64,000 nucleotides of DNA from Austropuccinia psidii (GCA_023105745.1 JALGQZ010000015.1:2792999-2856998); one strand, 5' to 3'. Positions 49,213 to 60,687 are shown, counted from the stretch's first letter. The notes: generated by a model from the sequence alone, not told the origin. Program-made: numbers and translations.

Positions 49213-49740
49213 ATCATTGAAAAGACTCCGAAAAGATGCAAGCTGAGTCAGGCAGTTGTGCATGTGAGTAACACACGCGGGGGCATTGCGGGAAGTCGCG
49301 TTTATCACCTCCCGCCAGCCCATAATAGGCCAAATGTTCTTGTGTCTTTCAAGAGGACTTGGATAGCTAGGGATCCGCAGCAGGATGCATATTGCTTTTG
49401 CGTGTGCTTGCAATATTCCAAATGGTTGGATTGGAAAGTGATCGCATGGGAACATCAATATGTAAAATTTAATAATGCACTATCCACTGCAATTTTCAGG
49501 TTCAGGTATTTGAGATCGCGAATTTGCAAAGGTCAGGTGTGATCTTTCTTTTTAGCCGCAATTAAAAAAGACTCATCAACCGCAATTCAATTTAGGTTAT
49601 ATTAATAAATCAGTAATCATTTGGTTTCATTTCATTTTCTGCTGAAAGCATGCCATTCACGAAAAAAGGAAAAGAGCGTAAAAGGGAACTCGTGAGAAAA
49701 TGCTTGCTTAATCTCAGTATATATATATGCTTCAACATTT
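49213..49740 (+). other. region with a doubtful 117-codon frame
   Basis: An open frame at 49189-49542 starts over the palindrome and has no recognisable domain. It shares a frame phase with the downstream TET/JBP-like gene, so it could be a decayed upstream part of that gene. Most likely non-coding. Confidence 0.3.
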
Positions 49741-49959
49741 ATGTGGCACCCTTATTGGGCCCCACGGAAAAACATTGGCTTTAGTGGGTTCAGATTGTGC
49801 CAATGTCATGTGGGCTCCAACAGGGAAGTCAAAGGATGTGTGCCGAAGAAAGCTCCTTGGCAGTATCTGATATCTTGTGTGCTTCAACAAATAGTGATCC
49901 CTCAACCACTCAGGGATAGTGGGAGATCCCAAAAGACAAATGAGTGCAAAACAACCTGA

Positions 49960-50952
49960 ATGAATAGGTTGTTTTCCTCCTCTCGCCCAACAGCACAAAT
50001 ATCAATGCCAGTATCAGCAAATATCACCTCAAGTGAAATTCAGAGGGTTGTGGATGTCAATCAGATCAAACGCATTCACTTTGGCCGTGCGGCAATTTTC
50101 TCTTCAACCGGATTACTCATTTCCCTTGTTGAATTCTGACCATTCACAACAATGAGTGAAGTCAAGGTCAATCAATGGGATGAATTATCACAATTCTTAT
50201 TTCGCGAAAAGAGATTCACCTACCCGATTGCAACCAATGGAGCATTACTTGAGGGATTTATGTTTGCAATTGGGTGGCGCAAATGCAGCACGAAGAATGA
50301 ACAATTTGGTCTGTATGGAAGTGTCGGGAAAATTGAAAACGCAAAAGATGAATGGCGGAACCGAGGTGCCAATCTTAGCTCAGTGGGTTGCATTCTAGGT
50401 CAATCCTTAGGATATGTTGGAGATAATTTATTTGAGAAGATTCAAAATTTCTACAATTCATTGGGGGTTCTATCTTTTGATCAAGTGAACTATGAAGCCA
50501 ATATGCCCGCAAATCAGGGTGCATTTGAGTTTGCTTCCGCACTCACTTTCACCATGAATGGATTCAAAAACGCACCTCATGTTGATAAGGATGAATCGCT
50601 GTATGCTTTGGGATGGTGGTTTCAAGCTGATAAGTGGACCGGCCAAATTCAAAGAGATGCGTTAAAGCGGTGTACAGGGGGAAAATTGATTTTCCCAAAT
50701 GAGCATTTTTGGATTGATCTATCCGCATGTCATGGGCTCATTCAGGTAGTGTGGGCCAGTAGTACATTTGTTCATTATACTGATCCAGCACAGGACAACA
50801 AAAGCACAACACTAGTGGGTATGTCCACACAATGCTCAAGCAGGTTAGCAAAAACAATTCGGCAAAAAAGCCATGGCTATTATGAGATTGGCAAGAGAGC
50901 GGGCTATCAAATCAGGGATGGTAATACAATCTCACGCCGATTCAAAGAATGA
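49960..50952 (+). pseudogene. TET/JBP-like 2OG-Fe(II) dioxygenase, with an upstream in-frame stop
   Basis: TET/JBP enzymes oxidise methylated or other pyrimidine bases in DNA using iron and 2-oxoglutarate. The open frame from 50152 gives 266 residues. In it the iron ligands HxD are H143 and D145 (NAPHVDKDESLYALGWWF) and the distal His is H208 (SSTFVHYTDP). R231 is a candidate 2-oxoglutarate contact. The family start, FGRAAIFSSTGLLISLVEF, lies upstream in the same frame but is cut by a TGA at 50137. A Met at 49960 could have been the original start. The catalytic half is intact; whether it is made is unclear. It matches the Tet-like oxygenase family expanded in rusts, by recognition rather than search. 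Same strand as the unknown gene upstream, between two palindromes. Confidence 0.8.
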
Positions 50953-51077
50953 GGAGATTTGCATGTGTGTTGGGCAAATAATGGTGGGGTAAGGCAGAGG
51001 ACAATATACACCAGGATTGGATGGATTCAAGTGTGGGAGATGGGTGTCTCACATGAAAAAGGGGTGAAGTGGATTAT

Positions 51078-51099
51078 GTAGGGTGGCATGCCATCGTAC
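51078..51099. repeat. 22-bp palindrome, copy 3
   Basis: Arms GTAGGGTGGC and GCCATCGTAC around AT. It stands on the inner edge of the right tandem array, mirroring copy 1. Confidence 0.65.
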
Positions 51100-51541
51100 A
51101 TATGTCCTGGTTTGTTGCTCTTGTCCAGGATGCCAATGCTTCACACGCGAATCCTTATGCTTGTGCAGGTTCCGACAATGCTAAAAGTTCCTGATGCCTA
51201 TGCGGGCTACCGACGCTTCACACGCCAATCCTTATGCCTGTGCAGGCTCCCAAAAATTTACATGCCAATCCTTACGCTTATGAAGGTTCCCAAAAATGCT
51301 AAAAATTCCTTATGCCTGTACAGGCTTCCGACGATTCACACGCCAATCCTTACGCTTGTGAAGGTTCCTCACAATGCTGAAAATTTCTTGGCCTGTGCAG
51401 GATCCCAACAATTCACACGCCAATTCTTACGCCTGTGCAGGCTCTCAACAATTCACACGCCAATTCTTACGCCTGTGCAGGCTCCTGACAAGTCACACAC
51501 CAATCCTTACGCTTGTGAAGGTTCCAGACAATTTAAACAAG
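51100..51541. repeat. tandem array, about 40-bp units
   Basis: Roughly ten diverged units built from CACACGCCAATCCTTACG, CTTGTGAAGGTTCC and GCCTGTGCAGGCTC motifs. The 15-bp core ATCCTTACGCTTGTG of the left array is exact twice and near-exact several times, in the same orientation. The 154-codon frame through it is repeat-derived. Confidence 0.8.
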
Positions 51542-51939
51542 TCAATACATGAGTAAGATTAATAGAGTGTGACCATAGGAAAGGCCATCTTTCACAAATC
51601 TGGACTGGATTGCTCACATGCGGGAACCTCCCGCTTTTTTACAGTTAAGAATGGATATGGCTCTAAACCATGGAAGAAGAAAATATAGGAGACGGTAACG
51701 GCAACTATTGACGCATTTTTAGAAAAAGAGGTTCACGCAAACAAATACTCACTCAAACTTTTGGTGGGGCACTTACAAAAATAATTCTCACACAATCGGG
51801 GTTTTTCTCTAAGGAGGAAATAAATAAATTTTACGTGAGCAAAGAATGTAATAGAAATTGAACATAATAATAATTGAATACAAATAATTTATTTAAAAGA
51901 AAGTATTAAAAATTATAAAAAGTGGAAATAATGAGATTA
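51542..51939. other. spacer with no supported gene
   Basis: AT-rich spacer with no feature recognised. A short IR-like GCGGGAACCTCCCGC near 51619 is too short to interpret. Confidence 0.5.
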
Positions 51940-53247
51940 TTTTTTTGGAATTTGGAGACTATCCCGGTTATGTCCTCCTTTGGATAAGCCTCCAGTGCCT
52001 GGGCAAGGAGGGAGTTTAGTTCCTCCCGGAATTCCCGGTGCATCTCATTTCAATGAGTTGCATCCACGAAAGGAATCATGTGGAGCAAGCGGCGATGCTC
52101 CAACAAGATTCAGTTGATTGATTCGTGGACGATGGCTCGAGGAATCATTAGGGTCGGTCGCAGGTCGGTGAATTCCTGGTGAGCATCATCGTGGGAATGA
52201 GAGGAGGAGGTTGGGTTCTTGGGGGCAATGGGAGGGAGCTCCGGGGAAGGAACCGGGGTAGGAGTGGAGGGAGGGGGAACAGGAGGGGAAGATGGCGGAG
52301 GGGGAGGGGGATGGGGGGATCCGACGGGCATATCGTTGGTGATGATTATGGAGCAAGGAGTGGCGGGACGAGCTGGAGATGGTCGAAGAAAAAATGAGAA
52401 AAAGTGGATATGGATCAAAGGGAAAGAAGGGGTGACTTACCATAAGGTTCCTCCGTTGATTGCGTAGGAGCCACCTCAGGTTGTGGCTCACAAGTCGTAT
52501 TGTCCTCAGGTGGTTGGGACAATGGACTTGGGCCAGGAATAGGTGGCTCTTTGGTTCGGGAGGGTTCTAAAAAAGGAGTAAGAGTCAGTTCACTCGACTC
52601 AAAAGTGAAAGTGAAAATGAAATGAAGCTTTGGCTGCTTACCGCGGTATAATTCCTCAGACCATCGGGTGCCACTCGGGCCTGGAATGGGTTGCCCCGGG
52701 GTTTGCTCGCGAGGCAAACTAGGAACGGAAGAGTCTTGTCGGGGGGTTTTGATCTATGAGTAATGGAAAAAAGTCAGTATTATTGCGTGAAGAGAAATGA
52801 GATGAGTAGGAGAAAGAAAACTTACTTTGGCGTTTGAATCCCATTGGTGACAAGACATGGTGACGATCAGCCCAAGCTCAAATGTCCTCTCGCCATCGCC
52901 ATCCTTCATCGGCCGGATAATCACTTCTCTCCGGTCAAGGAGTGAAGTGACCATCGGATGGTGGCCTAGGAGGGGGAGTGGACAGGGCTAATCGTCCGGA
53001 ATCGTTCCTGTCGGCCTGTTTGGGGGCCCTGCGTCCATTCACGCTCGGAAATGGTTTCATCATCGTCAACCACAAAGGAGTCCTCGTGAGGGCGTCTTGG
53101 GCGGGAACTCCTCTGGCTTTGTGGTCGGAAGGGGCGGACAACGAACAAACATTTCTTGTGTGCTTGTCGGCAAGCATCACAAGTGTCGTTCGCCATCAAG
53201 GAAAAAATGCAGGGGATACCGCGCTGGGTGCATAAAGTGCACGGCAT
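51940..53247 (-). pseudogene. four-exon gene with a Zn2Cys6-like cysteine cluster and Pro-rich body, decayed
   Basis: The Met at 53247 begins MPCTLCTQRGIPC. The first 33 residues have six Cys with spacing x2, x6, x9, x2, x6, the spacing of a Zn2Cys6 cluster. The basic CDACRQAHKKC half comes second, not first. A disordered acidic/Arg region follows, then a frame slip near 52966. The next piece, LLDRREVIIRPMKDGDGERT, leads to three short introns (about 52752-52824, 52571-52643, 52380-52440). A long Pro/Ser tract and a helical C-terminus, REFREELNSLLAQALEAYPK, end the protein. TGA codons at about 52107 and 52047 interrupt the last exon. A multicopy rust family by recollection; function unknown, possibly element-encoded. 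Confidence 0.6.
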
Positions 53248-55929
53248 CTAAAAACAAAACAATTGAGGTTAGTAACTGCATACAAAGTAAACAATCAAGA
53301 AAGAAAATGAAGGCGTAAGATGAATTATAAATTTAAAACGTTAACAAAATAAAGACACTCTACTCGCAAGGTTTTAAAAGTCTGGAAGAGAGTCGTGAAG
53401 AAAAATAAGTATTAATATCGGTATGTAATGTCAACAAAAGTTTAAAAAAGAGGTAACGCACGAGGTGGATAGAAGTGAGGTTCTGAACGGATCAGAAGAA
53501 TAAACAAACAGGCAAAAGGAAGGGGAGTGGGGTTAGTGGAGTGCGAAAGACAAAAGTAGAAAGGCAGGAAGACCAAGGGGAATACGCACAAGGACAAACG
53601 CGGGTAAAGTTGAACGAAATGGAGCGGGTGAGAAAGAAAGTGAAGGGCGTGTCGTGTGAAGATGGTCTTTTATACCATGGTGAAGCTGAGACGATCTCAG
53701 CAGTTGCAGCACCCGCAAAAGGCTCAGCTTCAAGGCGTGTGGGCAAAATTGAAGCTCAGTCGCAGCGAATGCTGCAACTGAGAAGGCAAATGCTGGCGTG
53801 AGGGAGAATAACAATGGGGTTCTGGCTGAGTATTGCTATTGATTGAATTGTCAAGCTCAGTCAAATCCCCTTTGTTTCCTTAAATAGCCACCCGATCACC
53901 CAGGAGGGTGGTCGTGAGGCCCTCGTTGAATGTCCATGGTGGGTGCAATTCCCAAATGCCCCATTCAGAAAAGAACGTGGTGCATTTGGTCACAAGTGAC
54001 CACGGCGAGATTACCGGCCGTGTGTCCTGGTAATAGTGTTTGAACAAAGGGGGGGGCTGTAAGAAAAGTTAATACAGCGTGAGCTTGCCTCAACCCATTG
54101 CTCAGGTTTGCTTTTGGGTCATAATTCAAATGCTCAGTGGCGGAACATTTTAATTGCACAGTAATTGAACTATTGATATAACAATATCAAATGCACCATG
54201 CTGAGCCATTGCTCGGTCGTTTTTGTATGCACACAATCTGAGCATTTGGCACAGCACCGGATGACATTTCAGCCAGGTTCAGCATTTCACACGCTTTGGT
54301 GAAGTGCTCCAAACTGAGCCTTCCAATGAAATATCACAAAAATGGTCCAGACCATGGCTTTACTGAGCACTTTCACACAGTGCTTTTGACCATGACATGC
54401 TCAGCTTGCGTGTGCAAATTGGGTGAAACGCAATGCTGAGCATGTGGCACATGAGCTACGTAAATGCAAACGATCGGAAGGTGCATGCACATTCGCTATA
54501 TGCATGCAGGCTCAAGTAGTATTACACCTTCCTGAGCTGTACAGCCGACACTGTAGTACACAGTACACCTTTGTAAATGTATGCTGCAGGGCAGAGCAAA
54601 AGCTGTTCAACAATGTAACATGCAATCACGTCAAGCCATCGAGTCATATCTCTCACCTGCATCCCTTTGATGCACCTTGTTGGACAGCTCTGCCTAACTA
54701 CCGCACAGATGCGCATGTAATCCAAGTTAATGTAAGTGCGTCATAATGGGATGACTTAATATTTGGGTCATACACAAACAGTTTATTCCATCCGGTGCCA
54801 TTGTTGGGGCAAACAATGACTGGCCCCGCATGTTCATTGCGCGTGCTCATTGTCCGGCAGCCACACGCTTTCATACGCACCCCCCAACGGGTCATACACA
54901 GGCAACTTTCACACGCCTGGAAGACATTTTACTGCCAGTGTTCCGACCGGCTATTTTCTTGGTCGGGTGGTCAGCTTGACTGCAGACGCTCACCTGCTCG
55001 CACATGGAAACCTGAGACCAATCAGTGTGGATTTGCTTCAGCCTCATCCACATTAGAATAATGGCGGCCTATGATTGCTGAGGCTGGTTATGTTTGCGTG
55101 GGGATCTCCCACAGCAGGTCATTTTCTGCACATTCTCATGCGCCCCGCACAAGCTGTGGGGCCTGGCTTGCAGCCAAAAATTCCCTTGGGCGTGTGGCCT
55201 CTTTCTCCGGAGTTTCGTACACGCGTGAGGCAAAGACCATGATCCCAATCTTGGTGGATTAGTAGCCGCCTCAAACGCAATAGGGGTGAATGTATATGTG
55301 GATCATGCCTCATGGTTGGTGCCCCATTTGATCATGCCACACATCCCCCCCTGAAGCCTAGTTGGCATTAGTCATCAAAAAACTTCACGCAAAATCAAAC
55401 TCATGTTCAGTGGCACGCCACCAAACATATCTCACCCGCCCACACACAAACGTCCCCACTGTGAGATTGCCCTTTGAAACCTCCAATATTGCCTAGTAGG
55501 GCCCTGTGCAACAATTAACCTGGGGATGATACGCTCATTGTTCGCTGTCACACCAGCGAACATGGATGCATGCCTCTAATATTCCCCTCCACAATAAGTT
55601 GCTACAACACACCCAATTTCGGATATGCTAATGTCAACCTTGTTCCACCAAAGGTTTCGTAACTTGCTGCAGATCCAGCAGTCATATTGGTGCACCCACA
55701 TTTTGGCCAACTTGCCTTGATATATGCCCCAAATTGGATATGAAAATTATCAGCCCAAGAGGCCCACCCCCATCAAGACCATGCACGTAACCACAGGCCA
55801 TCCCCCTTGACCCCATTGCTGCCTCTCATATAAGTTCCCCACCTGCGCTTATCCATCTTCATTCCGTTTAGCTAACCCTTCCCGATCATATAATTTCCAA
55901 CTATCCCCAAATAATTTAAAATAGCCATC
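53248..55929. other. 2.7 kb with no supported gene
   Basis: Frames on both strands are short and unconvincing. Noted inside: a 14-bp palindrome GGTCAC-AA-GTGACC at 53988-54001; a purine run followed by TGTAAG at about 54048-54064 resembling an LTR edge; and frequent GCTGAG/CTCAG motifs between 53680 and 54440. The upstream regions of the two divergent neighbours (minus gene at 53247, plus gene at 55930) must lie here. Confidence 0.5.
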
Positions 55930-57069
55930 ATGTCAACCCCTTCACAACCACTTTGCATTGGGATGAAAAATATTTGTATTCAAATAAATAGTGATATAAC
56001 CTTAAATCCTGAGAATTCCCACTTAGCTTCTTGGATTATCATATGGCAAAATCGACACAACATATTTGTTTATCTCCCCAATCACCAGCGTGCTATTGGC
56101 TCTCTACCTGCAACCCTTTCCAAAACATTGATACCATTCCTTGGGGCACCAAAAGCTTTCATGCACTGTGGTCCTGGTGGGGCATGGATTGAAAATTGCC
56201 AATCCAATCCTACACAAATATTATTTTTTGAGGGAGTATTTATGACTGATGCAAATGATCCCTCCTCATCTCAGAAACCCAATCTAGCATTGATGTTCTT
56301 CACATGGTATCCAAAAATTTTATTCATAATGGAAAGCTTTCAAACACATGATTTCAAGCTTAAAATGCCCAAAGAATATGACTGTAATACTAATAGTCAA
56401 TGTCAACTCTTTACTCCAACATTTCCCGGTTCAAACTCGATGCCAGCTTCATATCCTGCTGTTTCATCATTGATTTAAAAGCAAAAACTGATACAATTAC
56501 CCAGTGGATCAGACCTCCCCATGCCATTATTCAAACGACCCTCCTCCCTCATCAAAAGACCGGACTAGCTTTTCTCTGGGATCGAGAAATCCCCAATGGC
56601 CAATAAGCCCATAACCTTTGGGCCACCTAACCCCCAGGATCCACTTTCAATGCCAGGAACATCATTAAAAACAAGGTCGTTAGCTCATTTGAATCCCTTT
56701 CGACCAATACCCCTCTTGGAGGACTGCTTGCGGATGATATGGGATTAAGTAAAACCATTCAGGCCATTGCTCTAATTGGTACCTCCAAGGAGCGGATGAT
56801 TGCAAACCCCCATCGCTCCACGCCCACCATGATCATCTGCCCCCCTCGCTTAATTACCAACTGGCAATCAGAAATATCCAAGCATGCTCAGCCTGGCGCG
56901 CTGCATTCCAAAATCTACCATGGTCCTCATTATCCAAAGCCGACATCTTAAAATATGATATCATCATCACTTCTTACAATACTATCACCCAAGAATTTAA
57001 GCAAACCAATACCTCTACATCATTCATTTTTCAAATCAATTGGCATTGTATAATTTTGGATGAAGCACA

Positions 57070-57136
57070 GTGAGTGTCTGATCTTAAATTATTCAAATTA
57101 CCTTTTATAACCAATAACCCTTGCCCCATCTTATAG
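57070..57136 (+). other. 67-nt intron in the SNF2 gene, restores DEAH
   Basis: Donor GTGAGT, acceptor TTATAG. Joining the exons completes the His of DEAH and keeps frame into YIYSQYTATHRAI. Good evidence that the ancestor was a spliced gene. Confidence 0.8.
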
Positions 57137-57784
57137 CTATATTTACTCTCAATACACTGCCACTCACCGTGCCATTAATAGCCTCCTTTCATCCCGTCGA
57201 ATATGTTTAACGGGCACACCTATTCACAACACCATTTATGACCTTTTGGGCATAATATCATTCATCACTCAACCCCAGAACGCAAATCAAGATAACTGGT
57301 CACCATTCATCCTGAGTAGTCTTTCCAAAGGTTTCAATGATATTTTGCATTTGGCATTGCAGCATTTAAGTTTGCGCCGCACCAAAACCACACATCTCGA
57401 ATCCCTCCCCACTATTAGCCATCATTATGAGCTGCTCCCACTCAACCCAACCATGCAGCAAGAATATTCCATATTATATGAAGAATTCCTATCATCCAAA
57501 AGCAATGGACCAGGAGAATTTTTCAGAAATATTAATAAGCTGCGAATATGTTGTAACCATCACATCATGCTTAACACAATTGCGGAGGCGGATTTGGAAG
57601 ACCCCGAGGGCAGGAGCACTCAGGATAACTCCCCAACAATCACACAAACTATTGTGGATGTGGAAACATGCATGATGAGTAGTAAAATTGCACACCTCCT
57701 AGAAAGCTTAATGAAGAACAAACAAACAAGGTGTGGTCCAACCAAATCAGTGGTTTATACCCAATGGACCCAATTTCTTGATTT

Positions 57785-57846
57785 GTGCGTTAATTCTAAT
57801 ATGCATCCATTACCAATTGAATCCATCTGACTTTTTCATATTGTAG
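57785..57846 (+). other. 62-nt intron in the SNF2 gene
   Basis: Donor GTGCGT, acceptor ATTGTAG. It joins QFLDL to IGIALAHHSILSARIDG in frame, giving the expected linker between helicase motifs IV and V. Confidence 0.8.
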
Positions 57847-58033
57847 AATTGGTATTGCACTTGCCCATCACTCTATCCTTTCAGCACGAATTGATGGAAC
57901 AATTACAGCACGAGCACAGGAGAAGGCACTGGAGAATTTCTTCAATAATCCTGAATGTGAAGTACTGATTGCATCCTTTGCCGCAGCTGGAACTGGCCTC
58001 AATATAACTTGTGCTAATATGGTCTATTTAATG

Positions 58034-58091
58034 GTGAGGGAACCCCCAAAATTCTGCCTTGATTTGCGGCCCCTGACATCCACATTTCCAG
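58034..58091 (+). other. 58-nt intron in the SNF2 gene
   Basis: Donor GTGAGG, acceptor TTTCCAG. It joins NMVYLM to EPNWNPAIEAQAVDQLHRIG in frame, matching the family's usual block. Confidence 0.8.
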
Positions 58092-58301
58092 GAGCCCAAT
58101 TGGAACCCAGCCATTGAGGCTCAGGCTGTTGATCAACTCCATCGTATTGGCCAACAACAACCTGTAAATGTCATCCACTATATCACTCCTCATTCAGATG
58201 AGGTCAACATGCGGAAGGTACCCTTCAAGCTCTTCTTTGACCCTAATTGTATTGCTATTATAAAATGCTTCCTTATGGAAATGCCATTTTCCAAACACTA
58301 A

Positions 58302-58639
58302 TAGGTCCAAGAAAAGAAAAAATCATTAACTGCGTGAGCCTTACTGATATTATATAATTTGCGTTTGACCAAGTTGATCACACCTGCGCACCCTGGCACA
58401 GGTCCACAATTATGAACACCATGAGCTGGATCGAACTCCTTCAATATTTACTGAATGAAAATGAGCAATAGAGTATTATTTCTAAGGGAGACGGTGATAC
58501 AGTCCAACTCATATTGTCTATATTCTGACATATTTAGCAAGTTGCATCTTTAAGAAATAATAATCAGATTGTATTACACCTGCACAAATAATTCACAAAA
58601 GGTTAATTTGTAACGGTCCTATACATTTATATTACTAAG
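58302..58639. other. convergent intergenic spacer
   Basis: AT-rich 3' flank between the SNF2 gene and the minus-strand gene. No gene or clear terminator seen. Confidence 0.5.
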
Positions 58640-60687
58640 TTATTGCAGAGCATCACCATTCGGCCTAATAACTGGCATGTCAAGTATTTTGAGGGCGCTA
58701 GTCTGCATCTTACTACAGCTTCTGAGCCAATCTTGATCAAATACCTGAAATGATAAGCCTTCCGGAATATCACCATCATCTGTCGATCGTAATTCTGGCA
58801 ATCTATCAATAGTTTTTTTACCCTTTTTTTTAATGCAATTGCAAAACTCTATGTCTCGATCCATTTTTAATACCAATCAATTAAATAACTGGGAGCGCCA
58901 GCGTAATCCCACTTTGCGGTAAACTTGACGGCCATTTTCCAGTACCTCCTCAGTATCTGAGCATACTCGAGGGTCATTGAACTGTGATGCTAGAATGGGA
59001 AATTCAGCCGTATCACACCATTCACAACAGCGCTCACAGGTCTGCACATAATCAAGTAGATCATCATCAGTCTTTGCTCACAATGAAGAAGAGATACATT
59101 AACTAACCCTTTGACAAATCTTTGTGAGCTTTTGATTCTCCTTCTTTTTAACCAAATACTCCGCATCCTTTTGAATAGACTTCCATTCTCTTTTCAAATA
59201 AGTGAAATATTGCTCCATTAAAGCCGCCACGACCCCATAGTTATTATGATCCTTGTTCCAACAGTAATGATGATACTTGGTGCTGACCAGTGCAAGACGG
59301 AATGTACGGTAAAACACCATAGACATCAGCTCATTGAACGGATGTTGCCATGAGCTCTCCCAGTCCCAAGTGAATTGCTTTAGTCCTAGCTTGTGGAACT
59401 CATTTTTGCAGTAGCTTTGGAAACCCTGAGACTGAACCTGTGTTGATGGCTCATTGAAAACATCCTTGGGGACATAACCGAGATGACCAGCCACTTGAAT
59501 TGCAATTTTACGCTCTTCTGTGCTTGGTGGTGCTGGAAGTGAGGAAAAATTCTTATCCCTAACTTTGAGTAGGAACAGGCAATGTGCATGTACTTCTGAT
59601 CTCATTCCATGGACATTCTCTGGAAGTTCTGCTTTCAGCCATTTTTGTTGCTCCTTCTGGCTTGCACGTTTTGCCACATTGTGAGCTTTACGAACCTGGT
59701 TCCTTTGCTGTCTGACCTCGGATTATTCAAGCATACTCTGGGCAAGGGGCATTTGAGGATGGGTGAACTCATTATTTGACTGAGTGCCATGCTCATGCGC
59801 CGTGAAATTGTCCCTCCTTGATTCATCATTTGTTTCCATTTGAGTCGGAGACATGTTCTCATCCTCATCATCCACCATTTTTTCTCTTGATGAACTGGCA
59901 TGAGCTGTTCTTGGTTTGGAGGCATATGGATGATGACGTCCAGTGACTTTCTCTTTATGAAACAGAGGTGAATATGCATAAAGTTCATCACCTGCCATGC
60001 ACATCAAAAAATTAATGAAGACTGGTCATACTCACGATCTTCAATTGGCTCCTGAGATTGGACTGACTTGCCTTTAGGTTCCATATCTAACCCATGAAAC
60101 AAACATATCAAATTGTGAAAAAGGTTATACTCCAAAATTCAAATGACTTAGTTTGATGAAGCGTCAATCCTGGATTTCCCTGCGACAGACCACTCCAAGT
60201 TACATTCTCCAATGGTCTTTTTCGTTTCCCCCCATCCACGCGCCTTTCATCACCCACATGAACCTGAGATCCTGATGGAATATTGAGGGTTGGCTGTTTA
60301 CTTTTGCCAAAGGGATCCTGGGATGCGACTGGATTCCGACCGGGATTAAGGAGGAACTCACGTGGAAATTTTGATTGGGGATTAGCGTGTGATGAGATTT
60401 GAGGTGTGCCTTCTGGCCCCTGAGACACATGCATTTGTGTATTAGTGGGATTTTGGGGGAATTGGAGTGACGGAAATATTTGGGATCAACCAAGTGCTTG
60501 AAGTTGGAGCCTTTGGATTGCCCACATCAATGTTAACACCTGATACATTCATTGAGGATGCGATAGGGGTTGCGAGAGGAATGTTGGGACTCAATGGTGA
60601 CTGTGTTTGAACATATTCTATGCTAGATTCACTATCTGAGTCATTAACAGAACCTGAACGGGATTTATGTGACTTGGAAGATGACAT
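58640..60687 (-). pseudogene. gene of unknown function, Ser-rich N-terminus and Cys-rich C-terminus
   Basis: The Met at 60687 starts a Ser/Asp-rich region (MSSSKSHKSRSGSVNDSDSE) followed by a Pro-rich part with a frame slip near 60440. A further exon at about 60007-59099 has basic helices (KAHNVAKRASQKEQQKWLKA), PAPPSTEERKIAIQVAGHL and DWESSWQHPFNELMSMVFYR. A TAA at 59723 interrupts it. A probable short intron near 59062-59103 leads to DDDLLDYVQTCERCCEWCD, with clustered Cys. The last part is LPELRSTDDGDIPEGLSFQVF. No domain recognised. Convergent with the SNF2 gene; composition and decay resemble the neighbours. It could be a transposon accessory protein. Confidence 0.55.

Larger units (their letters stand above)
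55930..58301 (+). pseudogene. SNF2-family helicase (Rad5/RAD16-like layout), three clear introns, decayed
   Basis: SNF2 ATPases move or remodel nucleosomes and DNA-bound proteins. The N-terminal 182 codons have no known domain. LLPHQKTGLAFLWDRE follows, then two in-frame stops near 56604 and 56631. Motif I is LGGLLADDMGLSKTIQAIAL, with Ser where the Walker Gly is expected. Motif Ia-like IICPPRLITNWQSEI follows, with a frame break near 56925. The DEAH box forms only after removal of an intron (57070-57136). Motif III is CLTGTPIHN. Helicase C-terminal motifs are SVVYTQWTQFLDL, ARIDGTITARAQ, IASFAAAGTGLN and AVDQLHRIGQQQPV, joined over introns 57785-57846 and 58034-58091. Family call is firm. 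The stops suggest a dead copy. Confidence 0.85.

Noticed and set aside
49741..50952. KDZ transposase beside the TET/JBP-like gene
   Set aside because: I looked because such linkage is known, but no KDZ catalytic blocks are visible between 44 and 61 kb. The only DNA transposase on the right is Tnp2-like.
51088..51552. 154-codon frame
   Set aside because: Translation of the right tandem array only.
52179..52467. Gly/Arg-rich plus-strand frames
   Set aside because: Antisense of the Pro-rich tract in the minus-strand Cys-cluster gene.
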